Assembly (NCBI GenBank): GCA_013397845.1
Contig: VZTG01001997.1
Span: 1,388,212-1,452,211 of the forward strand
Reading direction: 5' to 3'
DNA: 64,000 nt
From: Melanocharis versteri
Taxonomy: Eukaryota > Chordata > Aves > Passeriformes > Melanocharitidae
The notes beneath the pieces were generated by a model. It did no database searches. It had not been told where the DNA came from and saw nothing but the letters and a program-made list of their open reading frames with translations. The translations under genes were made by a program, and so were the position numbers. Below, in pieces: positions 48,632-61,100 of this stretch. Every line of letters begins with the position of its first letter. Positions within the stretch are counted from its first letter, which is position 1.

Positions 48632-51600
48632 TATGAAGTCAAGGGCTGTATTTCTGAAACCCTAACAGCTTGCTGAGTATGTTACAGCAACATGCCTGTT
48701 AGTATAAAGACAGACTGGTCTTTAGCCTGCTGCAGAGCAATACATGCCTGCGGCACAGCTCAGATCAGAGGTTTGTGGGCCTTGGAGTGGAGAGTTCTGA
48801 TTGCTTTTTTTTTTAAAGTGAATAAGTATTTTTCTAGCCCCCACTATCATAGTGAAAAGCTACAAAAATTACCTCTGCTGAAATGTGGAGGCATCTCAGC
48901 ATTCAGCAGCTGGAGGCGATAGCTGGAAAGGTGGGAGCAGCCCCCACACCATTTGGGTTAGTGCTGTGATGCCTGTGAGGCACAGCTGCAGCTTACCCAC
49001 AGCACCGTGTCTGAGAGCTGGAAAGGGAAGGACTGAGCATGGCCCTGGAGCCAGCTGCAGGAAGGAGGAGAGGCTCCTGCTGGCAGTGTCTGCAATGCTG
49101 TCTGGAGACAGAACTCAAAGTGGACCTGCCTCTGCCAAAAGAACTGATAATCCCCTGAAGCTCTTTCAGGTACTTTTGCTGACCGTGGCCTCCACAGGGG
49201 GAAGGCTGCCTTGTATCTCCTGCTTTTTCTAAAACACTGGGGTGCAGGCCCTTTGCAGCCTGCCTTTAGTAGGCAAGTGATGCCCAAGATGTTCCCTGCT
49301 GAGCATTTCCTCAGCATTGGTTTGCTCTGGCTGCCGTGTCCTTTGAAGTGCCAGCGTGGAGCGTTGCTGAGGCAGTCCAGCCACTGAGAACTGCTCTGCT
49401 GGGCGTGGAGGGGCAGCGTTCCTACTGCCCTGCGGTTTGGGGTCCTGCTGGGCAAATAGCTGACTCTGGAAATACAGCATGGCTCAGAACGTCTACATTC
49501 TGTTATAACACACAATATATTCGCCTGTTTCAATAAAACTCGCCACAAGATTCTGATTAGGGGAGAGGGAACAAGAGCCCGACTTGAAAACTGAAGTAAT
49601 TCATGACTAGCAGTGTAAAACAAAAAAACTCATGACTAGTATTGTAAAACAAAACCTAAACTACTGGGAAAATTTTTTTTGGAGGATTTTTTTTCAATAG
49701 GAAACAAAGCCAAAACTCTGAAGCTTGGATGATGCCATAAAATAGAATAATTGGAGGTTAGATGACTTCAGTCCAATGCAACACTTTCTTCTGAATTAGC
49801 ATGATAATTTAAAAATGATACATTATTTGATTTTCAGGAAAAACAAAACTCATTAACTTGGCATAAAGCATTTGATTTTTCATATGTGATTTTAGATGTG
49901 ATGGTAATCTTTCATATTCATGACAGAGAATAAAAATGCATAGTATTGTTATAAAAGTTCTAACAATAGAAGGCAAGACAATTTTAAAAAAAGGAAAATC
50001 ACTTATAACGCCTTATAGCTTGTATATTATGTAATTCTGCATAGATGCTTGCTGAATGATGGTGAATACATACAGAAAAATCTTTTTCTTTTTTGGTCAG
50101 GGTAAAAGGAGAAATCCTGTACAGCAGTTAAGTAATGAAATGGTAGTGATGAGAGAGCAGCACGATGAAAAGCCAGAATTGCCTCAATGAGTGAGCAGCT
50201 GTTCTGCTTGCTGTGCAATCTGTAAGCTGAGATAGCCCTTGGCTCCTAGCTTGTCCCTACTCGTGGAGCAGCCCCATTCCTGCTACTCCCAATGCCTGCC
50301 TAGGAAATAGCAAACAATTGTGCCCCAGCCACCTTGCCCAGGTCACCAAACCCCAGATCCTGTCCTCCAGGTGTGCCTCCAGGCGTGTCCAGCTGGCTCA
50401 GTCCCTCGCTTGCAGACGCTGCAGGCAGCGCCTTGAGGATTGCTGTGGCTTCTTTCAGTCTAGCATGTTCTCAGAGGGGGAGGAGGAGGCAAGAAAGAAG
50501 GGACATCTGGAGAGTCTCCAATTCAAAAATGAGAATTTTAAAAACATGTTCTGAAATTGGCATACTGAGCTTTTATAACTAATTGGTGACTTTCTGTTTT
50601 CTGCCTGGGAATGTGTGTTTGCACAGGAGTTTTCTAACTCAGACTCTGAAACTGTGGAAGTTCATTATCTTCTATGTGTTCTATATTTTAATTTTTGTTC
50701 AAAAAAAATCTACGGTAACAATTCAATTTTATATTTCGGTTGTTTAATTCAGTGGTATAGTCAGTCAACTTTTTCATTAAAGATTTAATATGGAAATAAC
50801 AAAATACAATTTTATTCCAAAACCTATATACACTACACAGTTCTGTTTATTGAAAGGTGCATTAGATTTACCCTATTCTTGGTAAGGAAGCAAATTGTAG
50901 CATCTCCTCCTGCTGAAATACCCTCCTAAAACCAGTACCAGAGTTTTGGTTTCTGCACTGTTGAACTACAGTCCATATTAGGCAAGAATCTTTTGACTGT
51001 CTAGTCAGGTCATGTCCCATTAATCCAGATCATTTCCTATGTTTTGGATGAGTGTATTCTATTGATGGTAGTGGAGAGGATCTAGCAGTAAATGTTTGTA
51101 CATTACTTCAAAGTGTGGAGAGCTGTGAGTTTCAGGGGAAGACTGGAATAGACTGTAAGTTCTTGTGTGCTCAGATAAATTAACTTTAAACTGATTCCGA
51201 TTAAAACTGTACTGCTGAGGAATGATTATCTGAACTAAAGAGCTTCTATAAATAGAAATAGCTTTATCTTTTTACTTATCTAGGCTTTATGTATCCACAT
51301 ATAGTTAGTACATAAACAAGTCCAAACTTGCTATTCTATGGATGAGAACCGGCGATGGAAATTTGGGTTAGGTTGTTCCCAGGCCAGCAGCTCTCACTGA
51401 ATGTCACACTGACTCTGTCACTGCTCAGAAAGACTTTCTGTTCTTCTCCTTGACCTGTCTGTGGCAGCACTTGGTACTCATGAGACAGAGGAGATCTGCT
51501 CTGCATTCTCCCACCCTTGCAGATTTTAAATTCTTTGCATTTTCTATATATAAATAGCAGACTGTGTTTCCAGCAGCTCGGTGGGAGTCACCCTGTTTGC

Positions 51601-53971
51601 AATGCTGTTTTGAAAGGAAAATTTCAGTGTCATTTTGAATATATAATTTTTTATTCTTGGAAGGCTTCCATCTGATTTTAGCACCTGTGAGCGAGGCACA
51701 GCACAGAGCCCCAGGAGGAAAACCTGCCCATGAACAGGTATGGTGTGCACAGCAAAGACCATGTCCAGTTCACGCTTTATCCCTCTCTTTCTGATCACGG
51801 CCGATACCAAGAGCTGTGAAGCTGATGCCCCTGTCTGGGCAAAGGCAAGGAAGAAGCTGTTTGTCAGTTTGTTAGAAAGAGGCAGAAGGAAGGGGCCCAC
51901 TGAGGCCCTTTTTGGCTGTAGCAGAAAGCCAACGTGCTCTGCAGTGTTTCTCCCTCTGATGCTGCCAGGGCTGCCCAGCATTTTGCTGAGGACATGTTGC
52001 TGTGAGGAGAGGGGTCATCAGCTGGAGAGCCCAAGGAAAGCACAGATCAACATATCTTTGTTAAATCACTCACATATCAGTGGCTACAATGGGGATTAAA
52101 GTTGTGTCTAAGAGATATGCTGGAAGAATTGCCACTTCCAAGCTGAGCCCTTGCTCTGCAAAGGCAGCCTGTTGGATCAGGGTACTGTAACTTAGTGCTC
52201 CTCTGCCTCTGCACCGGTGAATTTAGGAGCCAAAGCCTTAAGCAGGTTTGTTTTACAATGAACTCCAGCTCTCCTCTCCTCTCAAGAGTGATGCTGCAGT
52301 AGTCTCTGACCACACCAGAGGAGCTGAGGCAGATCACAGCCACAACAAAAATTGTGTAAAGAGAGTGGAGAGCAGACACCCTTGAACTGCTATCCCAGAA
52401 GCCTTGTCTTTGGCTGGAAATAAGACATAAACCTTTCCTAAGACACCAGGGGAAACAGCTCAAGCAGGAGCTATGCCGTGAGTGCTTCCATAGCTCATCC
52501 CTCCAGCAGGATATTTCAAAAGGCAGTGCTTCATACCAGAACATAGCGCATGACATAGGAAGGAAAGATCTTGGACAGTTGTTATTATTTTTAATTCCGT
52601 TATAGTTTTAGCTGAATCATGAAGGCATCTGAAACTGAAATTATGGGGAGTGCACTAAAAACAGAAGATGACTATAAGGATGTGTCAGTACTTAAATGTG
52701 TTTCAGCTCTTTCCCAGACTATGATGCAGTCTATAGGAAATGCCAGCGCACTTTGCCTGGAGACTTCTAATGCTGCAAATTGGTGTAAGAGGGAGCCAAG
52801 GTAGGAATCCTGAAATGCTATATCTGAGTGCTCTCTCAGTATGCCTCTTATACTATTTAAAAAATACCGTTATTGTATTAGTGCATGTGGAGATTGTTAG
52901 GCAGCCAACTCCAAATAGGCATAGGGAGAAAAGCTGCAGGAGGCAAATATTTCCACATCACATCGTTGGGGCACCTCTCTCCCAGGCCTAGCTGCCCCAT
53001 TAAGGATTTGTCCTTGTGTTTTGTTCTGTCCTGTTCTGTCCTGTTGTCTGACTTCCTTCAGAAGCTGCCAAAAAGTTGTTTGGTTGGCTTGGGTTTTTTG
53101 TAAGGTTGTTGAGCTTTTTTCTTATATATCTTATTGATAAAAATGCATTTGAGACACGATTCCTTTGGATAGCAATGTCCAACAATGTAAAGCTGAAACA
53201 CACAGTTATAATCCTTTGAGCATTTAATATTTCAATAAATTTTTATTATCTGAATATGGGTTTTCAAATTACTTTTTCATTAACATAAGAAATTTTAAGC
53301 CTTTGCAATGGTAATTATAGCCTCTATAATCAGTAACATATTCTAGAATTGAAATAGTACAATATAATACATGAAGTTTCATAGACAGCTCGAATAGATA
53401 TTTTATGGCAAACAGGTTTTTTCTAGAGAAACTTGACATTTAAAATATACCATTTATTAATATATATGGTAGCAACTCATCTGGAAAACGTTGTTCTCAC
53501 ATTATCTGGGACTGCAGAAACAAACATTATTTTCTTTCAAGTATGAAAATTCAAGAGGAAAGCCACAACTTCAGATCCCTGTGTATGTCCTCCCCTGGGT
53601 GTAACCCTGTGTTTGTGGATGTATATATACCCCTGGTATGTCTGAAGCTGTCATTGAAGATAATGGCACATCTGTGCATGAAGGACTTGTGAAACTGGAT
53701 AATTAGACTGTCCTGGAAACAGCTCTCTAATTGTCCTAGTGAAAGCAGTGTGTGCCTCTCTTACTTTAGTGCCTTAGACTTTGTTGTGCGAGCACAACTG
53801 CTGCAATTGCACTCTGGTTCTAATTGTGGAAGTCTATAAAGCAAATTATGTTTTGTCTTTGTAGGAGTAGTGAAGGCTTAAAAATGGTGATATGAAACAC
53901 TGAATATCAGTGTTCTGTGCATCTCTTTCATTTGTTGTGGTAAATGAAACTAAGCATTTCACTTAAGCACT
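48632..53971. other. Intergenic region between the CR1 copies
   Basis: No gene was recognised. It holds a 221-codon minus-strand open frame (48958-49623) in GC-rich sequence, an AATAAA at 49532, a short tandem repeat at 49601-49654, and two open frames of 119 and 159 codons at 51740-52556 on opposite strands. A two-copy ten-base tandem repeat sits near 53022-53046. None of the translations matches a family I know. Confidence 0.6.
49601..49654. repeat. Two-copy tandem repeat, 25-base units
   Basis: TCATGACTAGCAGTGTAAAA plus CAAAA at 49601-49625 recurs at 49630-49654 with two differences. The copies are 29 bases apart. This is a local duplication of unknown origin. Confidence 0.85.
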
Positions 53972-54088
53972 GAAAACATTCAGGACTCAGAGGGCCCAGA
54001 ATAACCTGATCTCAGGCCCTGCTTCGAGCAGCCATGGGACCAAGTATCTCCAGAAGGCCCCCACCAAGAAGACTCTTCTGTGATTCAA
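53972..54088 (+). mobile_element. CR1 LINE 3' end
   Basis: ATAACCTGATCTCAGGCCCT, then GCTTCGAGCAGCCATGGGAC, then AAGTATCTCCAGAAGG and TTCTGTGATTC match the last hundred bases of CR1 in order. The copy is diverged and 5'-truncated, with a reduced tail. Confidence 0.85.
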
Positions 54089-55499
54089 AAGTGTAAGTTA
54101 ATGCCACCTAAACTATCACAAGAAATCGAACAGGAAAGTCGCCAGCTACTAGTTGTCATCTGGAAACCACTATGGTTCACAGTAACTTTGATTTGGATGA
54201 GGAGGCGAATTTTGGCCCTCACTGAGAGCTATTTTTGATCATTGAGCCAACTGGATCCTTAACTTTTAGTGTATCCTCACCTCCTGAGCTTTATCACATC
54301 CTTCATAAACCAGGTAGCTTGCATGCTTGCCTCTGTTTGGAAACAGCCTGGTGTTCCAATAGTGTGTCACAGTTTTAATTTGTAAAAATCAAAGCCAAAC
54401 AAGTATTTAGTGTCTGACTTGCTGGTTTGCTCTGTGTGTAGGGCCAGTGCATTGTTCTCACCCGCAACCCTCGCTCCTTCCCCACCTCCTCCCCAGCACA
54501 GGTGGGAAAGTGCTCAGTGACTCAAGGAGCTTGCGGTGAACTGTGAAAATCCTTAGTGCTCTCAGTGGCCTGAACAAAGAACGTTTTCAAATTCCTCTGA
54601 GTTTTGCAAAGAGGTAGATTAAGTCAGTGGTTGCCGGGTATTGTTTCACACACTTCTTTTGAATTAACGTGAAATGACAAGTGAAAATCAGTTATATTCA
54701 CAAAGTAGTACTATTGATATGATTGACCAAATTATTTTCCTGGTCTTGGAATGAGGCACAGATTTTGTACCCTTAAGTAGGATTTAGCCTCTGAATTTTA
54801 GTCATCCAAAAGTGATTTAACTAGTCTGAATCATCTTTCCTTCTTCTAGAGGTAATGGAGAGAAGACGTAATCTTGAGTAAACACCATATCCCACTTAAC
54901 TAGGATAGAAGGAGATGCCCGTTGATGTGCTTAGCATGAGGGAGCCAGGAGAGCTGGCTCAAATGTGGCTGTTCTCAGTATCTGGAGTCACGTGAAATGG
55001 AGCCCACCAAAACAAATCACAGTCTAAATCTGCAAACCAGGCCTAAGGTGCAAACCCACCAGAGAAGCTTCATGAAATTGTGGGCAACTCTGTAGGATCA
55101 TCATCAAAAATCTTCCTGTAAGATTTAGGAGAGTCTAAAACTGTAAGTTTTAAAAAATATTTGAGAGAGCAAAGGGAATTGATATGTGAAAAGAGAAGAG
55201 CAGTTCTGGCACAGTGTAACGGAGATCAAATTATTGCGTCCACCCCTCCTGCTACCTCCACCCCCAAAATCTGAAAACTTCCTGATTTGTGTTCATCAAT
55301 AATTAAGAGCCCATCAGCAATACTCAGAGGGAGCTTGCATTGCACTTCTGAGCAGCCAGCTAGTAATATACGGTGGAGAGATCCTCTTTTTCAAATCCCA
55401 AGGCTCCAGGCCATGCAACGCTAGTATTGCATTTTCAATTAGCTTCTGAGTGAATGCTTGGCATATGTAGAAGTGAGCTGGTACACAATTAGCTTATTG
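54089..55499. other. Intergenic region upstream of PPP1R1C
   Basis: AT-rich non-coding sequence. No gene, repeat family or clear regulatory motif was recognised before composition rises near the PPP1R1C promoter. Confidence 0.65.
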
Positions 55500-55767
55500 T
55501 TCCTTTCAGCTTTCTGCTGAGAGGATCTGAAGGGCTGCTGAAGAGAGGGGAGAGGGGAAAAAAAAAGAAAATAGCCAAGCCAGTGGCATCTCTGTGGATG
55601 TGGAATAAGGGAGTTGCTCGGCTCACGCAGATTCCCGTGCTAAGTCGGGAGTTACAGCTGTTCCTGCGGAGCTCTCAGCCTGGCTGTGGGGACGGCGCCG
55701 GGGCAGAGGCACAGACCCAGGCTCAAGCTCCAGGCTCTTCTCTCATCTGACTCAGCTCAGCACCACG
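55500..55767 (+). promoter_or_regulatory. PPP1R1C: PPP1R1C promoter and 5' UTR region
   Basis: A purine-rich tract (55535-55575) precedes a moderately GC-rich stretch with several CpG (55615-55700) and then the start codon. No TATA box was seen in an expected place. The transcription start cannot be located from sequence, so promoter and 5' UTR are given as one region. Confidence 0.55.
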
Positions 55768-55848
55768 ATGGAGCCCAACAGCCCCAAAAAAATACAGTTT
55801 GCTGTGCCCCTGTTCCAGAGCCAAATAGATCCCGAGGCAGCTGAGCAG
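55768..55848 (+). CDS. PPP1R1C: PPP1R1C coding exon 1
   Basis: 27 codons from ATG to the donor GTAAGG: MEPNSPKKIQFAVPLFQSQI followed by DPEAAEQ. It contains the PP1 docking motif KIQF. It ends in phase 0. Confidence 0.95.
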
Positions 55849-58199
55849 GTAAGGAAGATGAGTTTCCTTCACCGTTTTGAGGGAACGGGGTAGAAATGGG
55901 GCAAGATGTGGGTGAGAACAAGTGATACTTGTGGCCTAAAGGCTTTTATAGTTTATATCAGTGAAACTGTAGATTAAATACTCTGGAACTTATAGCAATG
56001 TTGGATATACATAAAGAGGGAGAAGGATATGTCCTCCAGCCAGAATAAAGGCTTCTTTACCTTGGGTACATTTATTAGCATGTATTTGTTGTGCCTTTTC
56101 TGTAACTGCACTTCTACCCTGATGCTTACACTTCACATGAATACACTCAATGAATACATTCTCAACAAATCAAGTATATTATATATATGTAAAGCAAAAC
56201 ACGAAGCTGATAATAGGTACTTAACAGAAATACTGGGAAGAAGACGTTGTATTTACTATTCTTTTTAACATGAGAAAATACAATTAATGTTTTGCACAAT
56301 AGTCATCACTTCAGTTACTTCCTGAATTTCTCATTATTTTATACAGTCTTTAAGTCATTTTTTCAGTGTTTTACATGCCTGAAAAATATATACATATGGA
56401 AATATGCCTTACTTCTGTTCTCGTTGGAATAATGTGCGTGCTGTTTCAGGTTTTAACTCACTCCCAAAAGATACACATAATAATATATACATATATTGTA
56501 CTGATATATATATATCAGTACAGACATCTAAGGAGGAAAAGATACCTATTACTGTGTCAAGATATGTGTAGATGTGCCTAAAAAAAGGTCATAGGGAGTC
56601 TTGTGAGAAAACTGGATAAATCTTAATTAGGTGACCCAGTATATTTCTGTCTGTACAAGTCCTTCTGAACATTTGCTTCTATTTGGGTATGTCTGATTTT
56701 AGATGATACCAGGGGAATATTATAACCTTGACAGTTCCGTACCATTCGCTCTGAAATTATTTACACTTTTAGGACAGGTATTTGGTTTCCTGAATATTCT
56801 GATGTAGTGTCTCTTAAAAGGCAGACACTTTTGCCAGAAAACGAGGAGTTGTGAGTGACCATTGAATGCGAAACATTAGAAGGGTTCAGAAAAGAATTGT
56901 TGCGGGTCCTCATTTTGTCCATAGGCACTTCTGAGCTGCGAGATGTCCATACCTTACAGAATAATTCTGCAATGAATTCAAGCAGAATGTGTTCTAGTAT
57001 TTTTCTGAAATCTGTGAGAACCATAGGATTAGGATTTCCTGGAATTCCCATGGCTTTTGAAATGCTGTAGCCTATTTTCTGCCCAGTATTTATGGGCAGT
57101 CCTTTTTTTTTGTGTTGTGAGTTTGATTCCAAGTGCTATACAGTTTCACTGTGGGTGTGTGATGAAATTAAAATAGTAAATTCTACAGTCAGCTACAGTT
57201 ACACTAATCTGGAATAAACCCATTAACCCTGATGATGTAATTTTCCATTTACACCTCTGAAAGCAAAATTTGAACCCAGCTAAATACAGATGTTGGCTCA
57301 GCAAATAAAAAAGAACAAACGCACTGACATTGAGGTTTTGTGTCGGAATGGTTTCTAGCTTAAATGCTCCTGGTCCCTCTCTTAAATTCAATAGAATATC
57401 AAGCCTGGAGGCTTTAGTGAAGCAACACAAAGCTTTCAATGCAAATGTGTGCTTTATAGGAGGGTATTCCAATACCGTGCAGTTCAGCCACTGTTAATGG
57501 AACAAAAGTAGTCACCCAGATAAACTCTGACGAATTGTGTACAATTCAGGACTCTATATTGGTATGTAAAATCTGCTGTATTGGAAACACTCTTTAAAGT
57601 CTTAAATACTGGAGTATTTTTAGTTAAAGAACAGTAGTAACACCTCTGACCACAGTTTAGAAATATAAGTTTATTGGAAGGCATGCCTGCAAAATTCTGA
57701 AATGCACTTGCAAAATATTATTAATCATTACTTGTGAATGCTATGGCAGTACTAGGTATTTGCACATACAAGCTCACAAACTACTGCAATCATCTTCCGG
57801 ATGCAAAGATAAATGTCAGTATTTTAAGATGTGGCTGATATTTTTCAGCAATACATATCCAAAAACTTAAGTCAAGATGATTACAAATCCTAAAGGTATT
57901 TTGGACAGCTCTCCCCGTGCCTTTGTTCTCCCTGAACAAGCAGCAGCATGACCCTGATTGCTGTCAGACCAGACAAGCTGTCAGTAAGACAGTGAAGTGC
58001 TGCTGTTCTTTAAATAGTTTCCTTTTTAGCTTCGCCTGGTCTGTGCTGAGGAGGACACCAGACGGATTTTTGGCTTTGTTTTGTGTGTGTGGCAATTGAT
58101 GGGCCCTAATGACTCTCCTTGGTTTATATCTGTTGCAGATCAGGAAAAGAAGGCCTACGCCAGCATCACTCGTCATCATGAATGAGCACATGCCCCCAG
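55768..58199 (+). CDS. PPP1R1C: PPP1R1C, protein phosphatase 1 inhibitor subunit, first 2 coding exons (partial)
   Basis: Gene-level span of the visible part. The two exons encode 47 residues plus the first base of the next codon; I recall the family protein as about 109 residues, so the C-terminal half lies beyond the window. It belongs to the inhibitor-1/DARPP-32 family. Residues 8-11 (KIQF) form the RVxF-type docking motif for the PP1 catalytic subunit, and RKRRPTP puts a Thr at residue 34 in the kinase consensus whose phosphorylation turns these proteins into PP1 inhibitors. The start is chosen because the ATG has A at -3 and G at +4 and gives the family N-terminus MEPNSPKKIQF. PPP1R1C is favoured over PPP1R1A/B by this N-terminus and by synteny with ITPRID2. 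Confidence 0.95.
55849..58138 (+). other. PPP1R1C: PPP1R1C intron 1
   Basis: A 2.3-kb GT-AG intron. It contains AT-rich stretches, a perfect 26-base palindrome (56497-56522) and two minus-strand open frames of 108 and 123 codons (56761-57472) that were not recognised and lack supporting signals. Confidence 0.8.
56497..56522. repeat. Perfect 26-base palindrome
   Basis: TGTACTGATATAT is followed at once by its exact reverse complement, with no spacer. It is centred on a TA microsatellite-like core and could extrude as a cruciform or hairpin. Confidence 0.95.
58139..58199 (+). CDS. PPP1R1C: PPP1R1C coding exon 2
   Basis: A 61-base exon between TGTTGCAG and GTAAGG encoding IRKRRPTPASLVIMNEHMPP plus one base of the next codon. 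It carries the phosphorylatable Thr in the RRPTP context and the family segment ASLV-NEH-PP. Confidence 0.95.
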
Positions 58200-61100
58200 G
58201 TAAGGGCCAGCATACCTCCTAAACCACTGAACTTGTATACACAGGACTGCCTGCAAACTGGTTTGATTAAGTACATGATTTTAAAAATCCAGCATTAACT
58301 TTGTAGCTCTAAATATCAAATAACGGATCTTGGGGCTGTTTGGAGTAAATCCCATGAACACAGGTAATTCCTAGCTTTCAGATAATGTCACTAATCTCAT
58401 GATTTTATCCTCCATGTAAATCTTGGTTATATGTAGAAGGAGAATTAATACGACCCAGATTCAGTGCTTCCATCCACAAACATTTTCTTTCCCTGGGTGG
58501 AGACTTTGGAGACCCATGAAGTCCGACCTCTAGAGATATCAGGCTGGCTCCAGGCCTAATTCAACCCAAGGAGTTGCTTCTACAAAACAGATTATCTTCT
58601 AGTTTTCTGATAAACTTATAATGTGTATTTTCATTATTCCTTTTCAACTATGAATACATTATCTTCATCTCAGAGTCCCCACAGAAGATCTTCTGTGAGA
58701 TGGGATGACTTGATGTTGCAACATACTTTGTCATATAAATATGACTTCAGAAAGATTCTTTAATAAGCTGTTTAGGGAGTGTTATAAACAAAAAACTCCA
58801 CAAAAAGGGGAAAATTCTCAACACTTAATCCCTTGGAACACAGTGCCTACTTTATATTAGACTTTTCCTTTGTTGTGCTCTGCAACATTTTTTTTCCTGC
58901 CATATCTCTTAGTCACCTGAATCTGTTTTAAAAATCTTTTTGGAGGGTAGCTTTCTGTCCTGAATTTCAGGTAGTTCGGGTCTCAAATACGGTGCGTGAA
59001 AGATCTGCCTTGGACTGACCTTCTTTACCTATATGGGATAACAATGGGATCTACACTGTCTGTGTTGCTGGGACTTAATTTAAAGCAAATTCACCTTGAC
59101 TGTTAATCCCTTTTGCAATTCACTTCGTACGCTTTGTACCGTCATATTTCCTTTTATAAACAGATACTTGGTACAATACCAAATCAAAACCAAACAAAGA
59201 ATAAGAACTCTTTAATTTACAGGAAATTTTACTGTAAACAAAGTGGTGCATGTCTGTTATCACCTTTCCTGCAATGTTCATAATAAGTCTTTAAATAAAT
59301 CATTTTTATTATGAGTCAGGATTGCTGCAAGTTTCAGCCAACTTCCATATAAGCCCATGAGTTAGTATTTGTCTGCACTTATTTAGATTTGTTTATTTAG
59401 ATATTATTTTTTCTTTCTAGATACTGGGAATTAATATTGATGAATTTATTATTTGGCTAAAATAATAGTAAGGGTGCTAACTTGACACTCCAACAAACTG
59501 CTTCAGAAGTGTGACTCCCTAGATCAACGGGGAAACTGAGCAGCAGAGAATTCCAGTGATACTGTCAAAGCCACCCTTTTTTATTAGAGCTGGGCTAAAT
59601 GAGAGTCCTGTCTCTTGAATTTTACCCACTGGAGTATTCCACTTCCTTTATTAGGAGCAAGGATCTAGTGAAGAATGTGCTTCCAAGAGTTTTAAATGTG
59701 TGTCCTAATGCAATTCTAAATGTTTGGATGCCCCTGCAAAGTTTACTCAAATTATCTAAACTTCTCTTTTTTTCAAAAAACAGAGGCAGGCATACTCTAA
59801 GAATCAGATTTTTCTATAGCCTCCTGTTACAGCTGGTTCTGATTGCAGCAGGGAAAAAAAAGTTGCATTTTTGTGGTATTCTGGTGTTCTGGATGCAGAC
59901 CCATCTGGAAACCAGAAGGCAATAAAATGTGTTTGGACACTTCAGAACTTCATAATAAATTCAGCTTGAGTTCTGTAAAAAGATCTAAAAGTTGTTTTCT
60001 ACTAAGTCTTCTCATCCATCCCTGATGCCTGTTACAGCTTTGATAGGGATATGTCTTCACATATTTAGGTCAGGTCAATTGTGCTATAAAGTGAAGATGG
60101 AATATCTGCTAAGCCTGAGTCATTTTAAACCAATGACAGCTACTCAAAAACTGTTAGAAGAGTCTGCTTGACTTCCTTGCTTCCAAGGAGACAGTCTTAG
60201 ACCGCACTGAATGATTTAAAGGCAGGTGATAAATGTGGCTACAGGAGCTCATATCCAGCCTGTAGCATCATTGACTGTCACATTTCCTCATGTTCACTTG
60301 GGTTGGCATCATATATCAGTGCAATCACGGTCAACAAAAGAGAAATTTGAATTGCAGCAGCAACAGTGATTGCAGTGGTCAATAAGAGCTTGTGAAGCAA
60401 CATAGCAATGTATAAACCCTTAACTCTATCTGTAAGTTCTCTGTAAAGTGCTCTTGGATGGGTTACGTCACATCTGAGCAGAGAAACTAGCACTAGCAAA
60501 CTGAGACTTGAGTTATGAAGTTGTTAAATATATTGTGCTTTGGTTGCCATCAATGGAGCTATACTTTCTGAGCATCTGATGTTTGATTTTGTAATATCAA
60601 ATCAGTTTAATTTTACTTGAAATTATAAGACCCTTTTACTCTCTGTGAAGGCAAAGACAAGTATAAAGTGGCAGAACTACACAAATGGGCAGCATCTCAT
60701 CCTGTGAGGGTGGTTCATGGGTTACTGGGGTAACCCACTGGCATCCTGCTATAGCCACAGTTGCTCTGTGTCTGCCTTTTATAAAAGGAACGTAAGCACA
60801 TGCTTCATTTTAAAGACATAGTTAACTATTACACTACGCAAAAGTTTAATCCAAAAATTTTTAAAGCTCTCCTGCTTCCTTTTTCCCTTGCAATATTCTT
60901 GGAGTCAATAGAAACTGAGTATCACCATCACAAACAACCTTTTCTGTGTACACACAACCTTCTGTCTCCTTACCCAGCATAGCAAAAAATATAGGAATAT
61001 CAATTCTTATTAGCTGAAATAAAACTCTGAGCATGCTTTAAACTAGTGGAATATCATAATGCAACAGCTCAAGAAAAAGCTGGTAGCAAAGTAGAGAACT

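Noticed and set aside
51740..52556. 119-codon (+) and 159-codon (-) open frames
   Set aside because: No recognised family, start context or splice signals. Lengths are within what moderately GC-rich sequence produces.
56761..57472. Two minus-strand open frames of 123 and 108 codons in PPP1R1C intron 1
   Set aside because: No recognised domain, promoter or poly(A) arrangement; treated as chance frames.
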